64,000 nucleotides of DNA from Algibacter sp. L1A34 (GCF_009796805.1 NZ_CP047029.1:4292001-4356000); one strand, 5' to 3'; shown: positions 32,792 through 42,784, numbered from the stretch's first letter. Translations and numbers: made by a program. The notes: generated from the sequence alone by a model not told the origin.

Positions 32792-34099
32792 TTAATTCAA
32801 TACCATATAGGTTAAAATGCCACATAAATAGCCTAAAAGCGCCACTAATGAAACTTTTTTCAGATACCATACAAAATTCATTTTAAATATTCCCATAATA
32901 GCTACTCCTGCTGCAGATCCTATAATTAAAATACTACCTCCTGTACCAGCACAAAATGCTAGCAACTCCCAAAAAGCACTATCTACAGGGTAAGTTTCCA
33001 TAGAATACATGCCCATTGCTCCTGCAACCATTGGTACATTATCTATAACTGAAGATAGTAGTCCAATTAATGTATTAACGACATATATACTTTTAAAATT
33101 AGCATCCAATAAGCCTGCAAGTTGTGTTAAATATCCTCCTGTTTGTAATGCTGCAACAGCCATTAAAATTCCTAAAAAGAACAAAATACTTGGAGTATCT
33201 ATACGTTGAATGACACCAGAAATAGATAATGCTTTTTTACTTTCATCATTTTTTTTCTTATGAAGAATTTCGGTTAAAATCCAAATAACACTTAACCCGA
33301 ACAAAACCCCCATAAAAGGTGGTAAGTGTGTCCATGTTTTAAAAACAGGAACAAAAATTAAAACAAAGACTCCTGTAAAAAACACTAAATATTTTTCAAA
33401 ACGGCTAGCCTTATTTAATTGATTACCAGTCGATTCCGAACCTGAAATCGTAATTTCAACATCTCCATTTAGCCTATAACTAAAAATAGCTAACGGAATA
33501 GCAACTGCCACTAAACTAGGAATAAATATCTCTGTAATAATATTAGATGCGGTAATCTGACCTCCAATCCAAAGCATAATGGTTGTTACGTCTCCAATAG
33601 GCGACCAAGCTCCACCAGCATTTGCAGCAATAATCACCATAGATGCAAAAAGCCATAAATCTTTTTTATCCTTTATCATTTTTCTTAAAACAGCTGCCAT
33701 TACAATAGATGTTGTTAAATTATCTAGCAAAGCAGAAAGAAAAAAAGTGATTAATGTTAGCGCTATAAGTAAACTACTTTTCTTTTTTATCTTAATTCTA
33801 TCGGTTATAATACTAAAACCTTCATGGGCATCCATTATTTCTACAATGGTCATTGCTCCTATTAGAAAAAATAAAATTTCTGCTATTTCACCAATATGGG
33901 TTAACAATTCTTCGGAAATAAAACTATAAGAATCTACAAGGTTTAAACTAGGGAAAATAGTCTGAGTCCCCAAAATTAATAAAGTCCAACATAATACCCC
34001 TAGAAGTAAAGCTGAAGCCGTTTTATTAATTTTAATACTGTGTTCTAAAGCTATACCTAAATAACCTATGACAAAAACTACAATAATTGCTAAATACAT
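32792..34099 (-). CDS. nhaD: NhaD-type Na+/H+ antiporter
   Basis: 435 residues with about 11-12 hydrophobic segments. LLDNLTTSIVMAAV near 122-135 and ANAGGAWSPIGDVTTIMLW near 157-175 are diagnostic of the NhaD/ArsB ion-transporter superfamily, NhaD branch. It exports Na+ (or Li+) in exchange for protons across the inner membrane, fitting a marine bacterium. It converges on the array end. No promoter match was found upstream. Confidence 0.88.
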   Translation of the reverse strand: MYLAIIVVFVIGYLGIALEHSIKINKTASALLLGVLCWTLLILGTQTIFPSLNLVDSYSFISEELLTHIGEIAEILFFLIGAMTIVEIMDAHEGFSIITDRIKIKKKSSLLIALTLITFFLSALLDNLTTSIVMAAVLRKMIKDKKDLWLFASMVIIAANAGGAWSPIGDVTTIMLWIGGQITASNIITEIFIPSLVAVAIPLAIFSYRLNGDVEITISGSESTGNQLNKASRFEKYLVFFTGVFVLIFVPVFKTWTHLPPFMGVLFGLSVIWILTEILHKKKNDESKKALSISGVIQRIDTPSILFFLGILMAVAALQTGGYLTQLAGLLDANFKSIYVVNTLIGLLSSVIDNVPMVAGAMGMYSMETYPVDSAFWELLAFCAGTGGSILIIGSAAGVAIMGIFKMNFVWYLKKVSLVALLGYLCGILTYMVLN

Positions 34100-34634
34100 A
34101 TTTAATACTTTTTATTAAAAAAATCTATTCAATATCTTTTACCCATTGTTGCTAACACTCAACTCTAAATGGTATTCCAAAATATAAATTAACGCTTAAA
34201 AAAGCCTTTAAAACTACTTCAGGACTTTTAATTCTAACATTTAGAAAACAAAAACTAATATTCTTATTTCTAAAAATGTTTTTGTAATTAAAATTACTTG
34301 TATTAGATTTTTAGCCCTTTGGGCAATAAGCAATTACCCTATTTAAGTTTTGGTAATCTATTTTTTCATTCTTGAAGTAGTGCCATAGTAGCTATCGTTT
34401 TTCTATAAATAAATATACGATATTCTTATCATATTTAGATGTGAAAAAATATTAAAACCAACAAGTTAGAAATCAATTAATAATTAAATAGAACTAAAAG
34501 AAATTTTAGAGCACTTAAATGTGCTATAAAAAGAGAAAGTGATAAATTTTATTAAATACAGTTTTTAAAATCTATCTTTAAAATTGTAAAAACAGTATAA
34601 AACAACCCTTAGAAGTTCCTGCAACACTCAATGA
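34100..34634. other. Gene-free interval upstream of nhaD
   Basis: About 535 bp, very AT-rich. No reading frame, convincing terminator or attC is seen. The left part must contain the minus-strand nhaD promoter. Confidence 0.5.
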
Positions 34635-35156
34635 ATGCTGGAGAGTACTGCGCTTACTAGTGTTAGAAAGGTGCGTGTGTTTAACGTTATTGATGACTGT
34701 AATCGAGAAGCACTTGCGATTAACGCAGGTCTTTCTTATCCAGCGAGAACTGTCGTTGAAACGCTAGAATATTTAAAAGAAGAAATAGGAACTCCTAAGT
34801 ATGTGAGGTGTGATAATGGTCCAGAGTTTATCTCTAAGACCTTTATGAACTGGTGTATAAAGAATTTTATTGAAATTAAATACACACAACCTGGTAAACC
34901 TATGCAGAACAGATATGTAGAACGGTTTAATCGCTTCTTTAAAGAAGATATATTAGATGCCTATTATTTTAATGATATTTACCAGCTCCAAAAAATTAGC
35001 GATAACTGTAGAGAGGACTATAATTTTAATCATCCACATAAATCATTAGGGAACATATCTCCTAAAGAATATATGCCCAGATTTGATGAAGAATTTAAAT
35101 TCTTCATCAAATCTGAACTTAATAATAATTATTTGTCGAATTTTAAGGTGTCCTAA
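34635..35156 (+). pseudogene. IS3-family OrfB C-terminal fragment
   Basis: 173 codons of an rve core of the IS407/IS51 type: RVFNVIDDCNREAL near 13-26, RCDNGPEFISKTFMNWC near 58-74, KPMQNRYVERFNRFFKEDIL near 88-107 and HPHKSLGNISPKEYMPR. The first catalytic Asp region and all of OrfA are missing. Residues before about 8 look like unrelated DNA, so the ATG at 34635 is accidental. GTGTCCTAAAAAAGG just after may be the element's right end. Confidence 0.8.
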
Positions 35157-35263
35157 AAAAGGGAAGCCTACACTTGTTCGTAAAAAAACAAGACGAAGGC
35201 CTTATAAAAAAAGACGTGGAACCGGAAGTTAAATAATCATAAAATTAGCTGATTTTGTCCACA

Positions 35264-35959
35264 TTATATAAGCCCAAGCATAGCCAAAATAATAGGAGTA
35301 AATATAGCTGTAAATAAACCATTTAAAATAAGTCCCATACTCGAGTACGCACCAAACCTCTGACTAATAGCCATGGCTTGAGCCGTTCCAAGACCGTGAC
35401 CTGCTGTACCCATTGAAAGACTTCTTGACATTGGGTTCTTCACCTTAAAGATTTGCAAGATTTTAAAACCTGCAACAGAACCAAAGATGCCTACCATAAC
35501 AACCATCGAAGCTGTAAGTGATGGAATACCTCCTATTGAAGATGAAATATCTATTGCAAGTGGTGTAGTTACAGACTTGGGTGCTATTGAAATTATAACT
35601 TCATTTGAAGCACCTAACCATTTAGCTATTAATACTCCCGTAATGATCCCAACTATAGACCCCACTAATTGCGAAATAACAATTGGAATAACTTGTTTTT
35701 TTATTTTACTTAATTGAAGATATAATGGCACACCTAATGCCACAATGGAAGGTTTTAGAAAAAATTCTATATATTTTCCCGCATCATGATACGTTTCATA
35801 AGAGATACCTGCAAATTTTAAAATAGATATTACAGCTATTATAGTTATCAATATTGGGTTTAGAAGAACTGAGTTTGTTTTATTTTGAAGAGACTTAGTT
35901 AACCAATAAATACCCACGGTTATAGTTAATAACATATAAGGCTCTGAAATAAGTTTCAT
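35264..35959 (-). CDS. lrgB: LrgB/CidB-family membrane protein
   Basis: 231 residues, about seven hydrophobic segments. Typical LrgB features are FFLKPSIVALGVPLYLQ near 65-81, SIAPKSVTTPLAIDIS near 123-138 and SMGTAGHGLGTAQAM near 182-196. The family acts with LrgA-like holin-type proteins in murein hydrolase control or export of small metabolites such as pyruvate or glycolate. Its ATG overlaps the lrgA stop by 4 nt, so the two are one transcription unit. Confidence 0.88.
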   Translation of the reverse strand: MKLISEPYMLLTITVGIYWLTKSLQNKTNSVLLNPILITIIAVISILKFAGISYETYHDAGKYIEFFLKPSIVALGVPLYLQLSKIKKQVIPIVISQLVGSIVGIITGVLIAKWLGASNEVIISIAPKSVTTPLAIDISSSIGGIPSLTASMVVMVGIFGSVAGFKILQIFKVKNPMSRSLSMGTAGHGLGTAQAMAISQRFGAYSSMGLILNGLFTAIFTPIILAMLGLI

Positions 35960-36321
35960 TTGTTATCTTTTTTTAGTTTCTTAGATCTTATTTTTCTCAA
36001 CAATTGGTGTGTAAAACTTGTGCTTAATAACACTAAAACTGTACTACCCAAAATTGCCGCTAATATTGGCACTAATTCTTTTGAAATTAAATCAAAATAA
36101 CACATAATAGCTACTCCTGGTGGGATAAAAAAGAATACCATGTTGTCTAAAAGAAAATCAGTAATACTTTGTATCCATTCAAGTTTAATTATTTTAAATT
36201 GAAGTCCAGCTGTTAACAACAACATACCTATAATACTTGAGGGTATTTTTATACCAGTGAAATAGACTATAATCTCACCAAAAGCAAGACATAGGAGTAT
36301 TATGAATAATTGTCTAATCAT
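35956..36321 (-). CDS. lrgA: LrgA/CidA-family membrane protein
   Basis: 121 residues, four hydrophobic segments. FGEIIVYFTGIKIPSSIIGM near 14-33 and a DFLLDNMVFFFIPPGVAIM stretch near 55-73 match LrgA/CidA holin-like proteins. It overlaps lrgB by 4 nt. A TAnnTTTG element lies about 20 nt upstream. Confidence 0.87.
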   Translation of the reverse strand: MIRQLFIILLCLAFGEIIVYFTGIKIPSSIIGMLLLTAGLQFKIIKLEWIQSITDFLLDNMVFFFIPPGVAIMCYFDLISKELVPILAAILGSTVLVLLSTSFTHQLLRKIRSKKLKKDNK

Positions 36322-36339
36322 AATTATTTTTTTCTATTG

Positions 36340-36347
36340 CAAAAGTA
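36340..36347 (-). promoter_or_regulatory. Candidate Bacteroidota -7 element for lrgAB
   Basis: TACTTTTG on the minus strand fits the TAnnTTTG consensus, 19 nt before the lrgA ATG. No clear -33 TTTG is at normal spacing. Confidence 0.4.
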
Positions 36348-36869
36348 ATGTTCCCTAAAACATATAACTAATAATGATTGTTAAACAAACATATTTTTTT
36401 TTAAAAAAAACTCACAAAAAAGACATCTCTAAGCAACTTAAAATATATTAAAAGCAAGATAGATAATCTGAAATTCAATTTTAAGCAATATAGCTTTTCC
36501 AAAAAGAGAGATAAAACTATAATTAATGAACAATATTCACCTTATCTTTTAGGCTATAAAACAGATAATGGGCCTATGCTATAAGAGCAAAAAAAATGAG
36601 AATGTCTCGTATAAAAAAAACTAAAAAAGTTACAACAAAAAGATTATATGCGCACTGCCTGTGCTCCGTGGTTTCTAAGTTGCAAACCTAAAAGCGCTTA
36701 TTAAAACATTGCGGAACGCACTCAGAACTTAAAAATCGGAATTTACAAAAACTGTATTCTAACAAGTAAACTATGAATGAATTACGCTGAATTTTCACTC
36801 AAACGTGAAATAGAATGCAGAACTATTTTTTTAGCTTGTTTGCGGAATTAAATAAAGAAACATAAATAA
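36348..36869. other. Interval upstream of lrgA with cassette-like debris
   Basis: The first part is plain AT-rich DNA. From about 36600 on, short strings recall cassette DNA (GTTACAACAAAAAG near 36629; TTTAGCTTGTTTGCGGAATT near 36831, like TTTAGCTAGTTTCGGAATT in C23). No gene is seen. Confidence 0.4.
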
Positions 36870-37050
36870 ATGGACGCTGAATTGAAAAAAATAATTTAGT
36901 AATAAAATTAAACAAATTATAAAATCGAGTTTCTTTGGTGGACTAATATTTGCTAGTATAATGGCAATAGATTATTATCGCGGTCAAGAATTTGATATAT
37001 GGAAATTTCTAAAGAATATTTTAATTTCTGGAATAGTTACAGGGTTATAA
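36870..37050 (+). pseudogene. Relic of a small membrane protein gene
   Basis: MDAELKKII stops after nine codons. In another frame, IKQIIKSSFFGGLIFASIMA continues to DYYRGQEFDIWKFLKNILIS and a stop at 37048. Joined, they would make a membrane protein of about 60 residues like other small Flavobacterial cassette proteins. The intact part from ATG 36961 is only 29 residues. Confidence 0.4.
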
Positions 37051-37386
37051 AATACTTCAATTGGAGTATCCTGATTATACTTCTCTTTATTTCCTAAAGC
37101 CTCTATATTTAACTAATTTACCATTAACTGACACAAAAAAATCTGGATCTTAAAAAATAATTGCTTTTGTAAGTTCATAACTTAAATATTTAATTGCTAA
37201 CTACTCTTTTAAATGATTTTCGGTTAGCTCGTTTTTAGAATAGTAAAACTATGCTTCTTAGCTTCTAGAGCCTATAAACATTATATTAACTACTAGTTTT
37301 GAATCTATAAAACTCGCCTTTGAATTAATTATCTATTATTTAATTAATCAGAAAACACAAACTACTAAAAATCAACGAAATGATAG

Positions 37387-37480
37387 AGCCGTAGCCTACT
37401 TACTAAAACCCTTGCAGATTTTTTCTATTCAGTTTTTATTTGCTAAATTAGATGCTTATCCATATACAAACACGTAGCAA
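37387..37480 (+). repeat. Decayed attC, right two thirds
   Basis: AGCCGTAGCCTACTTACTAA, then CCATATACAAACACGTAGCAA, track attC3 from its TAGCCTACTT to its end, with the GTT core mutated to GTA. The left arm is missing. Confidence 0.6.
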
Positions 37481-37529
37481 ATTAACTACCTGAAATAGAA
37501 TGATTTCAATAATTTTAAATTAACAATTA

Positions 37530-39113
37530 ATGCTTAGATTACCGAAACCGAATATTGCTCTTGTACAAATTCTAACTATATTAAGTTTAATTTACTCCTG
37601 CTCTACTAAAAATAAAGATTATAAAGTTGATGTATACCAAACTTCACAATCTGGAGATAATCTCAAATTAATTACAAAAAACCAAACGATACAAACAGTT
37701 GGAGAAATCAAAAAAGTTAGTTTACAGATTAATCCCGACCTAAAATTTCAAGAGTATGTTGGATTTGGAGCTTCTTTTACCGAATCCTCCGCATGGAACT
37801 TGGCGACCATTCCAAAAGCACTTCGTAAAAAAGTATTAACACGTCTTTTCAGTCCAACAGAAGGTGCTGGTTTTTCCCTTACACGTACACACATTAATAG
37901 CAGTGATTATTCAAATAGCCACTACACTTATGTTGATTCTGGAGATACGAGTCTTTCTTCTTTCAGTATAAACGAAGACATGAAAGGTTTTACTGGTGAA
38001 GAAAATAATCAAGTAAGAGGTATTGAGTTGATAGAACCAAATTATGACATTATCCCAATGATACTTGAAGCAAAAAGTATTCAAGGAGCCAATTTTAATA
38101 TAATTGCCTCTCCTTGGAGCCCACCTTCGTGGATGAAATCTGGAGAAACCTCAGAAATGACAAACGGTACTTTACTACCTCAATACTATGGAGTTTGGGC
38201 AAAATATCTTTCAAAGTACGTAAGCGCTTATGCAGAGCAAGGCATAAACCTATGGGGAATTACCCCACAAAACGAACCGCTACATGCACATAATGCACGT
38301 TGGGATAGTAATGGATTTACTGCTGAGCAAGGCCGCGACTTTTTACGGGATTACTTAGGCCCTCAACTTGTTAAAGATGGCCATCTGAATCTTAACGATT
38401 TAGATGCTGGATTACGAGTATTAATATATGACCATAATAAGTCTACAATGAACGATTATGCTAGAGCTATTTATAGCGACGTTGAGGCTGCTAAATATGC
38501 ATGGGGTACTGGGTTTCACTGGTACGCTAACTCCGAACTTGAAGAAAATAATTGGTATAAGAAAGAATTAGATACTTTGAGAACTTCTTGGCCAAACAAA
38601 GGAATGATTCATACTGAATCGAGCATTGACATTGACGCTAACGATCCGTTAGGTCAATACTGGAGGGAAAGTACTGACTATGCTGGTACTTTTGTACCGT
38701 TCAACACCTACGCTTACGATATAATCACAGATCTTAATCACGGAGTTCAAGGTTACATTGAATGGTGTATGATTCTAAGTAATAAAGGGCAACCAAATCC
38801 TTACGACAACTTTAATAGTGCTCCCGTATTGATTAATCCAGTTACCGACGAGGTGATTTACACACCTCTCTATTACTTATTAAGCCATTTTAGTAAGTTT
38901 ATAAAACCTGGAGCACACAGGATAGAATTAATTGGAGAAGAGCTTGAAGGGCTTGCATATACGGCAGCAATAAACACCGATGGATCCATTGCGGTAGTTG
39001 TCTTTAATAGAACCACAACACCCCTAGAACTGCAGCTAACTTTAACATCCAAAACTTACAAAATAGAAATTGCACCAAGGGCGCTTCAAACAATTAATTT
39101 TCGAAACAATTAA
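37530..39113 (+). CDS. GH30-family glycoside hydrolase, lipoprotein
   Basis: 527 residues. A lipoprotein signal ends at YSCSTKN (Cys near 24). The GH30 (beta/alpha)8 plus beta-sandwich layout is supported by FGASFTESSAWNL near 78-90, SPWSPPSWMKSGE near 190-202, the acid/base Glu in TPQNEP (about E249) and the nucleophile in IHTESS (about E363). Family members cleave beta-1,6-glucan, glucosylceramide-type or xylan linkages; the exact substrate is not determined. It is likely exposed on the cell surface. It sits between decayed attC pieces, so it may once have been cassette cargo or have inserted beside the array. Confidence 0.88.
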   Translation: MLRLPKPNIALVQILTILSLIYSCSTKNKDYKVDVYQTSQSGDNLKLITKNQTIQTVGEIKKVSLQINPDLKFQEYVGFGASFTESSAWNLATIPKALRKKVLTRLFSPTEGAGFSLTRTHINSSDYSNSHYTYVDSGDTSLSSFSINEDMKGFTGEENNQVRGIELIEPNYDIIPMILEAKSIQGANFNIIASPWSPPSWMKSGETSEMTNGTLLPQYYGVWAKYLSKYVSAYAEQGINLWGITPQNEPLHAHNARWDSNGFTAEQGRDFLRDYLGPQLVKDGHLNLNDLDAGLRVLIYDHNKSTMNDYARAIYSDVEAAKYAWGTGFHWYANSELEENNWYKKELDTLRTSWPNKGMIHTESSIDIDANDPLGQYWRESTDYAGTFVPFNTYAYDIITDLNHGVQGYIEWCMILSNKGQPNPYDNFNSAPVLINPVTDEVIYTPLYYLLSHFSKFIKPGAHRIELIGEELEGLAYTAAINTDGSIAVVVFNRTTTPLELQLTLTSKTYKIEIAPRALQTINFRNN

Positions 39114-39158
39114 TTCGATTAAAAGAACCTTACATCAAATTTAGCCGAACAACTAAAA

Positions 39159-39956
39159 ATGAACAAATTAATAATATTAGTCCTTTTAATTACAAAATTT
39201 TCTTTTAGTCAAGAAACAAAATATCATGACCCAAATCTTGATTTAAAAAACGGAGAAAACTATTATTTATTTGGAAATGATGTTAAATTCAGACAACTTC
39301 CAGACTCATCCTCTGAAGTCATTGATTTACTTAAAATTGGAACAGAGATCCAAATACTTGAAAAAACTGACTATAAACTAAATTATAACGGTATTGAATC
39401 CTCTTTTTATAAAGTTAGATACAAAGACAAGGTTGGTTACATTCTTGGAGGATTAATTTCATTAGAAAAAAAGAAATTTAAAAACTCAACATATTTTTTT
39501 GTTTATAAAAAAGTAGAAGATAATTACTTAATAATTATTCGCCGTTTAAATGAAAAAACTGAAGTAAACGAAAGTAGTTCTAAATTAATTACTTCTCAGT
39601 TTTCAATAGATCTTTACGATAATAAAGGAATTGATAACCTGGAAAATATTTTGTTTATCAATTATTTAGGCGAGGCTTGCGGAATTGATGGTGGCGGAAT
39701 CTTCTTCTTTCAGACTAAAACAGAATTAAAAAAAGTTTTTGAAATATCACAAATATCCGATGCTGGAATTTATTGGTTCGAAGAAAATTTAATTTTTCCA
39801 ACAGATAAAAAAGGAGTAAAAGGGAAAGTAGTTTATCAAAAAGAAATAGGAAATTATGAAGATGAAGAAACAAATTGGATAGAAATTAAAAAAACAAGTA
39901 GAGAATTAGAATGGAAAAATGGAAGTTTTATTCCAAACTTAAAACCTGAAAAATAA
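39159..39956 (+). CDS. Secreted protein with bacterial SH3-like domain
   Basis: 265 residues. Sec signal peptide MNKLIILVLLITKFSFS with cleavage near SQE. An SH3b-like region follows at 35-105 (DVKFRQLPDSSSEVIDLLKI, then FYKVRYKDKVGYILGGLIS), then an unrecognised beta-rich domain with EACGIDGGGIFFFQTKTEL near 172-190. It ends exactly at decayed attC DNA, so it was probably a cassette gene. Possible wall or surface binding role, inferred from SH3b only. Confidence 0.72.
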   Translation: MNKLIILVLLITKFSFSQETKYHDPNLDLKNGENYYLFGNDVKFRQLPDSSSEVIDLLKIGTEIQILEKTDYKLNYNGIESSFYKVRYKDKVGYILGGLISLEKKKFKNSTYFFVYKKVEDNYLIIIRRLNEKTEVNESSSKLITSQFSIDLYDNKGIDNLENILFINYLGEACGIDGGGIFFFQTKTELKKVFEISQISDAGIYWFEENLIFPTDKKGVKGKVVYQKEIGNYEDEETNWIEIKKTSRELEWKNGSFIPNLKPEK

Positions 39957-40067
39957 AAACGATTTATTGCTTAATCAAAAGGAGACTTTATGTTTGCGGC
40001 ATCTAGTTTTTCTGCGAAAAATCATCGAATACAAACACTCAGCTATTCTTACAAATAAACGATGTAA
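39957..40067 (+). repeat. Decayed attC (class A relic)
   Basis: TTTATTGCTTAATCAAAAGG, TTTGCGGCATCTAGTTTTTC and CAGCTATTCTTACAAATAAA align to class A sites. The opening is lost and the GTT core reads GAT. Confidence 0.6.
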
Positions 40068-40085
40068 GTAATAAGGAAAAACTAC

Positions 40086-40212
40086 TTACAACATTATATT
40101 AACAAATAGAGCAATTAGTGTTTAATAGAAAATTATTGTCTATTTACAAAGTCGCTAAATCGAAAAAAACCACTTATTTTCTGCCCTAATTTCCATATAT
40201 TTAATGTTAAAC
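40086..40212 (+). repeat. Decayed attC (class D relic) after a mini-cassette
   Basis: TTACAACATTATATTAACAA, ATAGAGCAATTAGTGTTTAA and TTCCATATATTTAATGTTAA align to attC18. The 30 bp before it (GTAAGTAATAAGG...CTACTTACAAC) still has self-matching ends, like an emptied cassette. Confidence 0.6.
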
Positions 40213-40229
40213 AAAATTAAAACCAGTAT

Positions 40230-41078
40230 ATGAAAATTGCAGTTACAGCAGCAAGTGGACAGTTGGGTACTTCCATTGTAAATAAACTAAAAAGCACCAT
40301 TGGTAAAGAGAACTTAATTGGGGTTGTAAGAACACCTGAAAAAGCTTCTCATTTGGGAATTGAAGTTAGAAAAGGAGATTATAATAGCCGAGAGGATTTT
40401 AATAAAGCTTTAAATGGAATAGATTCAGTTCTGTTGATTTCAGGAATGGACAATCCCGAAAATAGAATCCAGCAACATAGAAATGTAATTGAAGCTGCCA
40501 AGCAAAATGGTGTAAAGAAAATAGTTTACACAAGCATTATTGGCCACGAAGAAAAAACGGCTTTTAGCCCAATCGTAAAAAGCAATCGTCAGACTGAAAA
40601 AGATGTGCGAGAATCGGGGTTAAATTGGGTAATTGGAAGAAATGGAATTTACATTGAACCCGACCTTGAGTATATAGATATTTACGTGAAAGAAGGTGAG
40701 ATTAGAAACTGTGCAGGCGATGGAAAATGTGGTTATACCAGCAGAGAAGAATTAGGTCTTGCTTATACAAAAATGTTATTGAACGACACACACAACGGGC
40801 AGACATATAATTTAGTAGGCGCTCCAATTACGCAGACCGAATTAACAGAATTTATCAATCAAGTATTTAATACAAAACTAACGTATAACTCAGTATCGGT
40901 AGAAGCTTACGAGAGGGAAAGAAAGGCCGCATTAGGCGATTTCATGGGAACCGTTATTGCCGGTATTTACAATGGAATTAAAATTGGTGTAAATGATGTT
41001 CCTTCTGATTTTGAAAAAGCCTCAGGAAGACCTCATAAATCTACCTTAGAAATAATAAAAGCTTTTAAAGACAAATAA
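40230..41078 (+). CDS. NmrA-like NAD(P)-binding oxidoreductase
   Basis: 282 residues. A Rossmann start, TAASGQLGTSIV near 6-17, KGDYNSREDFNKAL near 49-62 and IVYTSIIGHE near 99-108 match NmrA-like/QorB-type NAD(P)H:quinone oxidoreductases (atypical SDR without the Tyr-Lys pair). Probably cytosolic; substrate unknown. It is followed after 7 nt by the GH43 gene, so co-transcription is possible though unexpected by function. Confidence 0.82.
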   Translation: MKIAVTAASGQLGTSIVNKLKSTIGKENLIGVVRTPEKASHLGIEVRKGDYNSREDFNKALNGIDSVLLISGMDNPENRIQQHRNVIEAAKQNGVKKIVYTSIIGHEEKTAFSPIVKSNRQTEKDVRESGLNWVIGRNGIYIEPDLEYIDIYVKEGEIRNCAGDGKCGYTSREELGLAYTKMLLNDTHNGQTYNLVGAPITQTELTEFINQVFNTKLTYNSVSVEAYERERKAALGDFMGTVIAGIYNGIKIGVNDVPSDFEKASGRPHKSTLEIIKAFKDK

Positions 41079-41085
41079 TATCTAC

Positions 41086-42396
41086 ATGGTGAAAAGAATA
41101 AAATTCATAACTCTATTACTATGCATTATCTGTTTCCAAATAAGTTTTGCACAAAACCCTATCATCGGAAATATTGGAATTTCCGATCCTCATATAAGGG
41201 TGTTCAATGATACTATTTTTTTATTTAGTGGTCATGATTCAGATCCGCACGACAAAACATGGATTATGAAAGATTGGAGAATCTTTTCAACAACCGATTT
41301 AATAAATTGGTCTTTAAGGGAAACGATTAGTCCAAAAGACAATTACATGGATGATAATAGCGGCGATTGCTGGGCAGGCGATGCTGAAAGTAGGAATGGT
41401 AAATACTATTTCTATTTTTCGGACCAAAAGAGAGGGATTGGTGTTATGGTCTCCGATTCTCCTTCTGGATTATATAAAGATCCTCTTGGGAAACCACTTG
41501 TTTCTCCAATGCACGATCCAACAATTTTAATTGATCATGATAAAGAAAAAACACCATATATCATCTATGGTGATAAAGAAGGTGGCGGCTATCAAATTGC
41601 AAAATTGAATAATGATATGATTTCTTTAGCTGAATTCCCCAAACCCATAATAATTAAGGGGGAAGAATGGGTAAATGCCCCCGCTTGGATGGACAAAAAT
41701 TATATTTTCAATTATAAAAACACATATTACTTAAGCTGGGGTAAAAATTATGCTACTTCTAACAACGTTTATGGACCATACAACTATACTGGATCTGTTG
41801 GAAATGGATATAATTTAGGAGAATTTGCACATGGAAGCTTTTTTTGGTGGAAAGGTCAATTTTACCATATCTGGTGTTATTACCAAAAGCCAGGATACAA
41901 GTATAGAGAAACAATAATTACCTATTGCCATTTTGACGATCAAGGAAAAATTGTAACAGATACAAAATTTTTAGACGAGCATTTCAAAAATGGTGTTGGG
42001 CAATACAATGCATCTTGGAGTAAAATTGAGTCTGAATGGTATTATGAAATTTCTGGAGAAATACAAAAACGAGGAAATCAAGACAAAGGTTTTGTTTTAT
42101 CTAATATAAAAGATGGAGATTGGATTAGGTATGCAAATATAACTTCTAATCAAGTATATAATAAATTTATTGCTAAAGCATCAATTGAAGGTGGCGTGGG
42201 GTATTTAGAAATTCGTACAGATAGTACATCTGGTAATCTAATAGGAAAAATTAAATTACCCTTATCAAATGATAATTCTTTGCAAGACGTATCTTGTGAT
42301 ATTGAAGGATTTATTGGTAAGAGGGATCTTTTTCTAATATTTAATGGGTCTAAAGAGAGTAACATGCAATTAGACTGGTTTAAATTTGAAAAATAA
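41086..42396 (+). CDS. GH43-like protein with C-terminal CBM6
   Basis: 436 residues with a Sec signal peptide (cleavage near FAQ, 23). The five-bladed propeller of GH43 is suggested by GISDPHIRVF (base D34) and MHDPTIL (pKa-tuning D144). The usual acid Glu before AP is Asn here (VNAPAW, N197), so the protein may be inactive or use another residue. Residues about 320-436 look like a CBM6 (GDWIRYANI, LEIRTDS, QLDWFKFE). It probably binds or cleaves arabinose- or galactose-type polysaccharide outside the cell; substrate unknown. Confidence 0.82.
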   Translation: MVKRIKFITLLLCIICFQISFAQNPIIGNIGISDPHIRVFNDTIFLFSGHDSDPHDKTWIMKDWRIFSTTDLINWSLRETISPKDNYMDDNSGDCWAGDAESRNGKYYFYFSDQKRGIGVMVSDSPSGLYKDPLGKPLVSPMHDPTILIDHDKEKTPYIIYGDKEGGGYQIAKLNNDMISLAEFPKPIIIKGEEWVNAPAWMDKNYIFNYKNTYYLSWGKNYATSNNVYGPYNYTGSVGNGYNLGEFAHGSFFWWKGQFYHIWCYYQKPGYKYRETIITYCHFDDQGKIVTDTKFLDEHFKNGVGQYNASWSKIESEWYYEISGEIQKRGNQDKGFVLSNIKDGDWIRYANITSNQVYNKFIAKASIEGGVGYLEIRTDSTSGNLIGKIKLPLSNDNSLQDVSCDIEGFIGKRDLFLIFNGSKESNMQLDWFKFEK

Positions 42397-42784
42397 AATT
42401 ATTTGATTAAAAAAACTAATTTTATTTATGTTATTCCAACTATAAAAGGAAGTAAATACTACCACAATATTTTTTATAAGTAATGGTAGGCAGTATGGCA
42501 AACAATAAGGTTTATACCTACTTACACCAAGTAGGTTTAACGGGGTAATACTGCGTAATTTGCCACGACTTATACAATTTATAGTTGTAACTGTATCTTA
42601 ATATATAACCTCTATCCCGATCAAGCCAAAAGAGTAGCAAAAAAGGCAATTAAATCGTACAAATAAATAAAATTACATTTATCTTTATACTATAAATCAC
42701 CAAATTATGGTATATCTATAATCAAGGTATAATCAATTTTGACTTGTAGTCATATTTCAGGTCAAGACATTTATGTAAGATAGT
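42397..42784. other. Intergenic region with a nested inverted repeat
   Basis: TGGCAAA (42496-42502) pairs with TTTGCCA (42559-42565), and inside it ACCTACTT (42516-42523) pairs with AAGTAGGT (42529-42536). No T-run follows, so it is not a standard terminator. Nothing else is seen. Confidence 0.5.

Noticed and set aside
34140-34175. TTGCTAACACTC near nhaD as another attC opening
   Set aside because: No matching arm or closing GTT is found within 250 bp; a chance match in AT-rich DNA.
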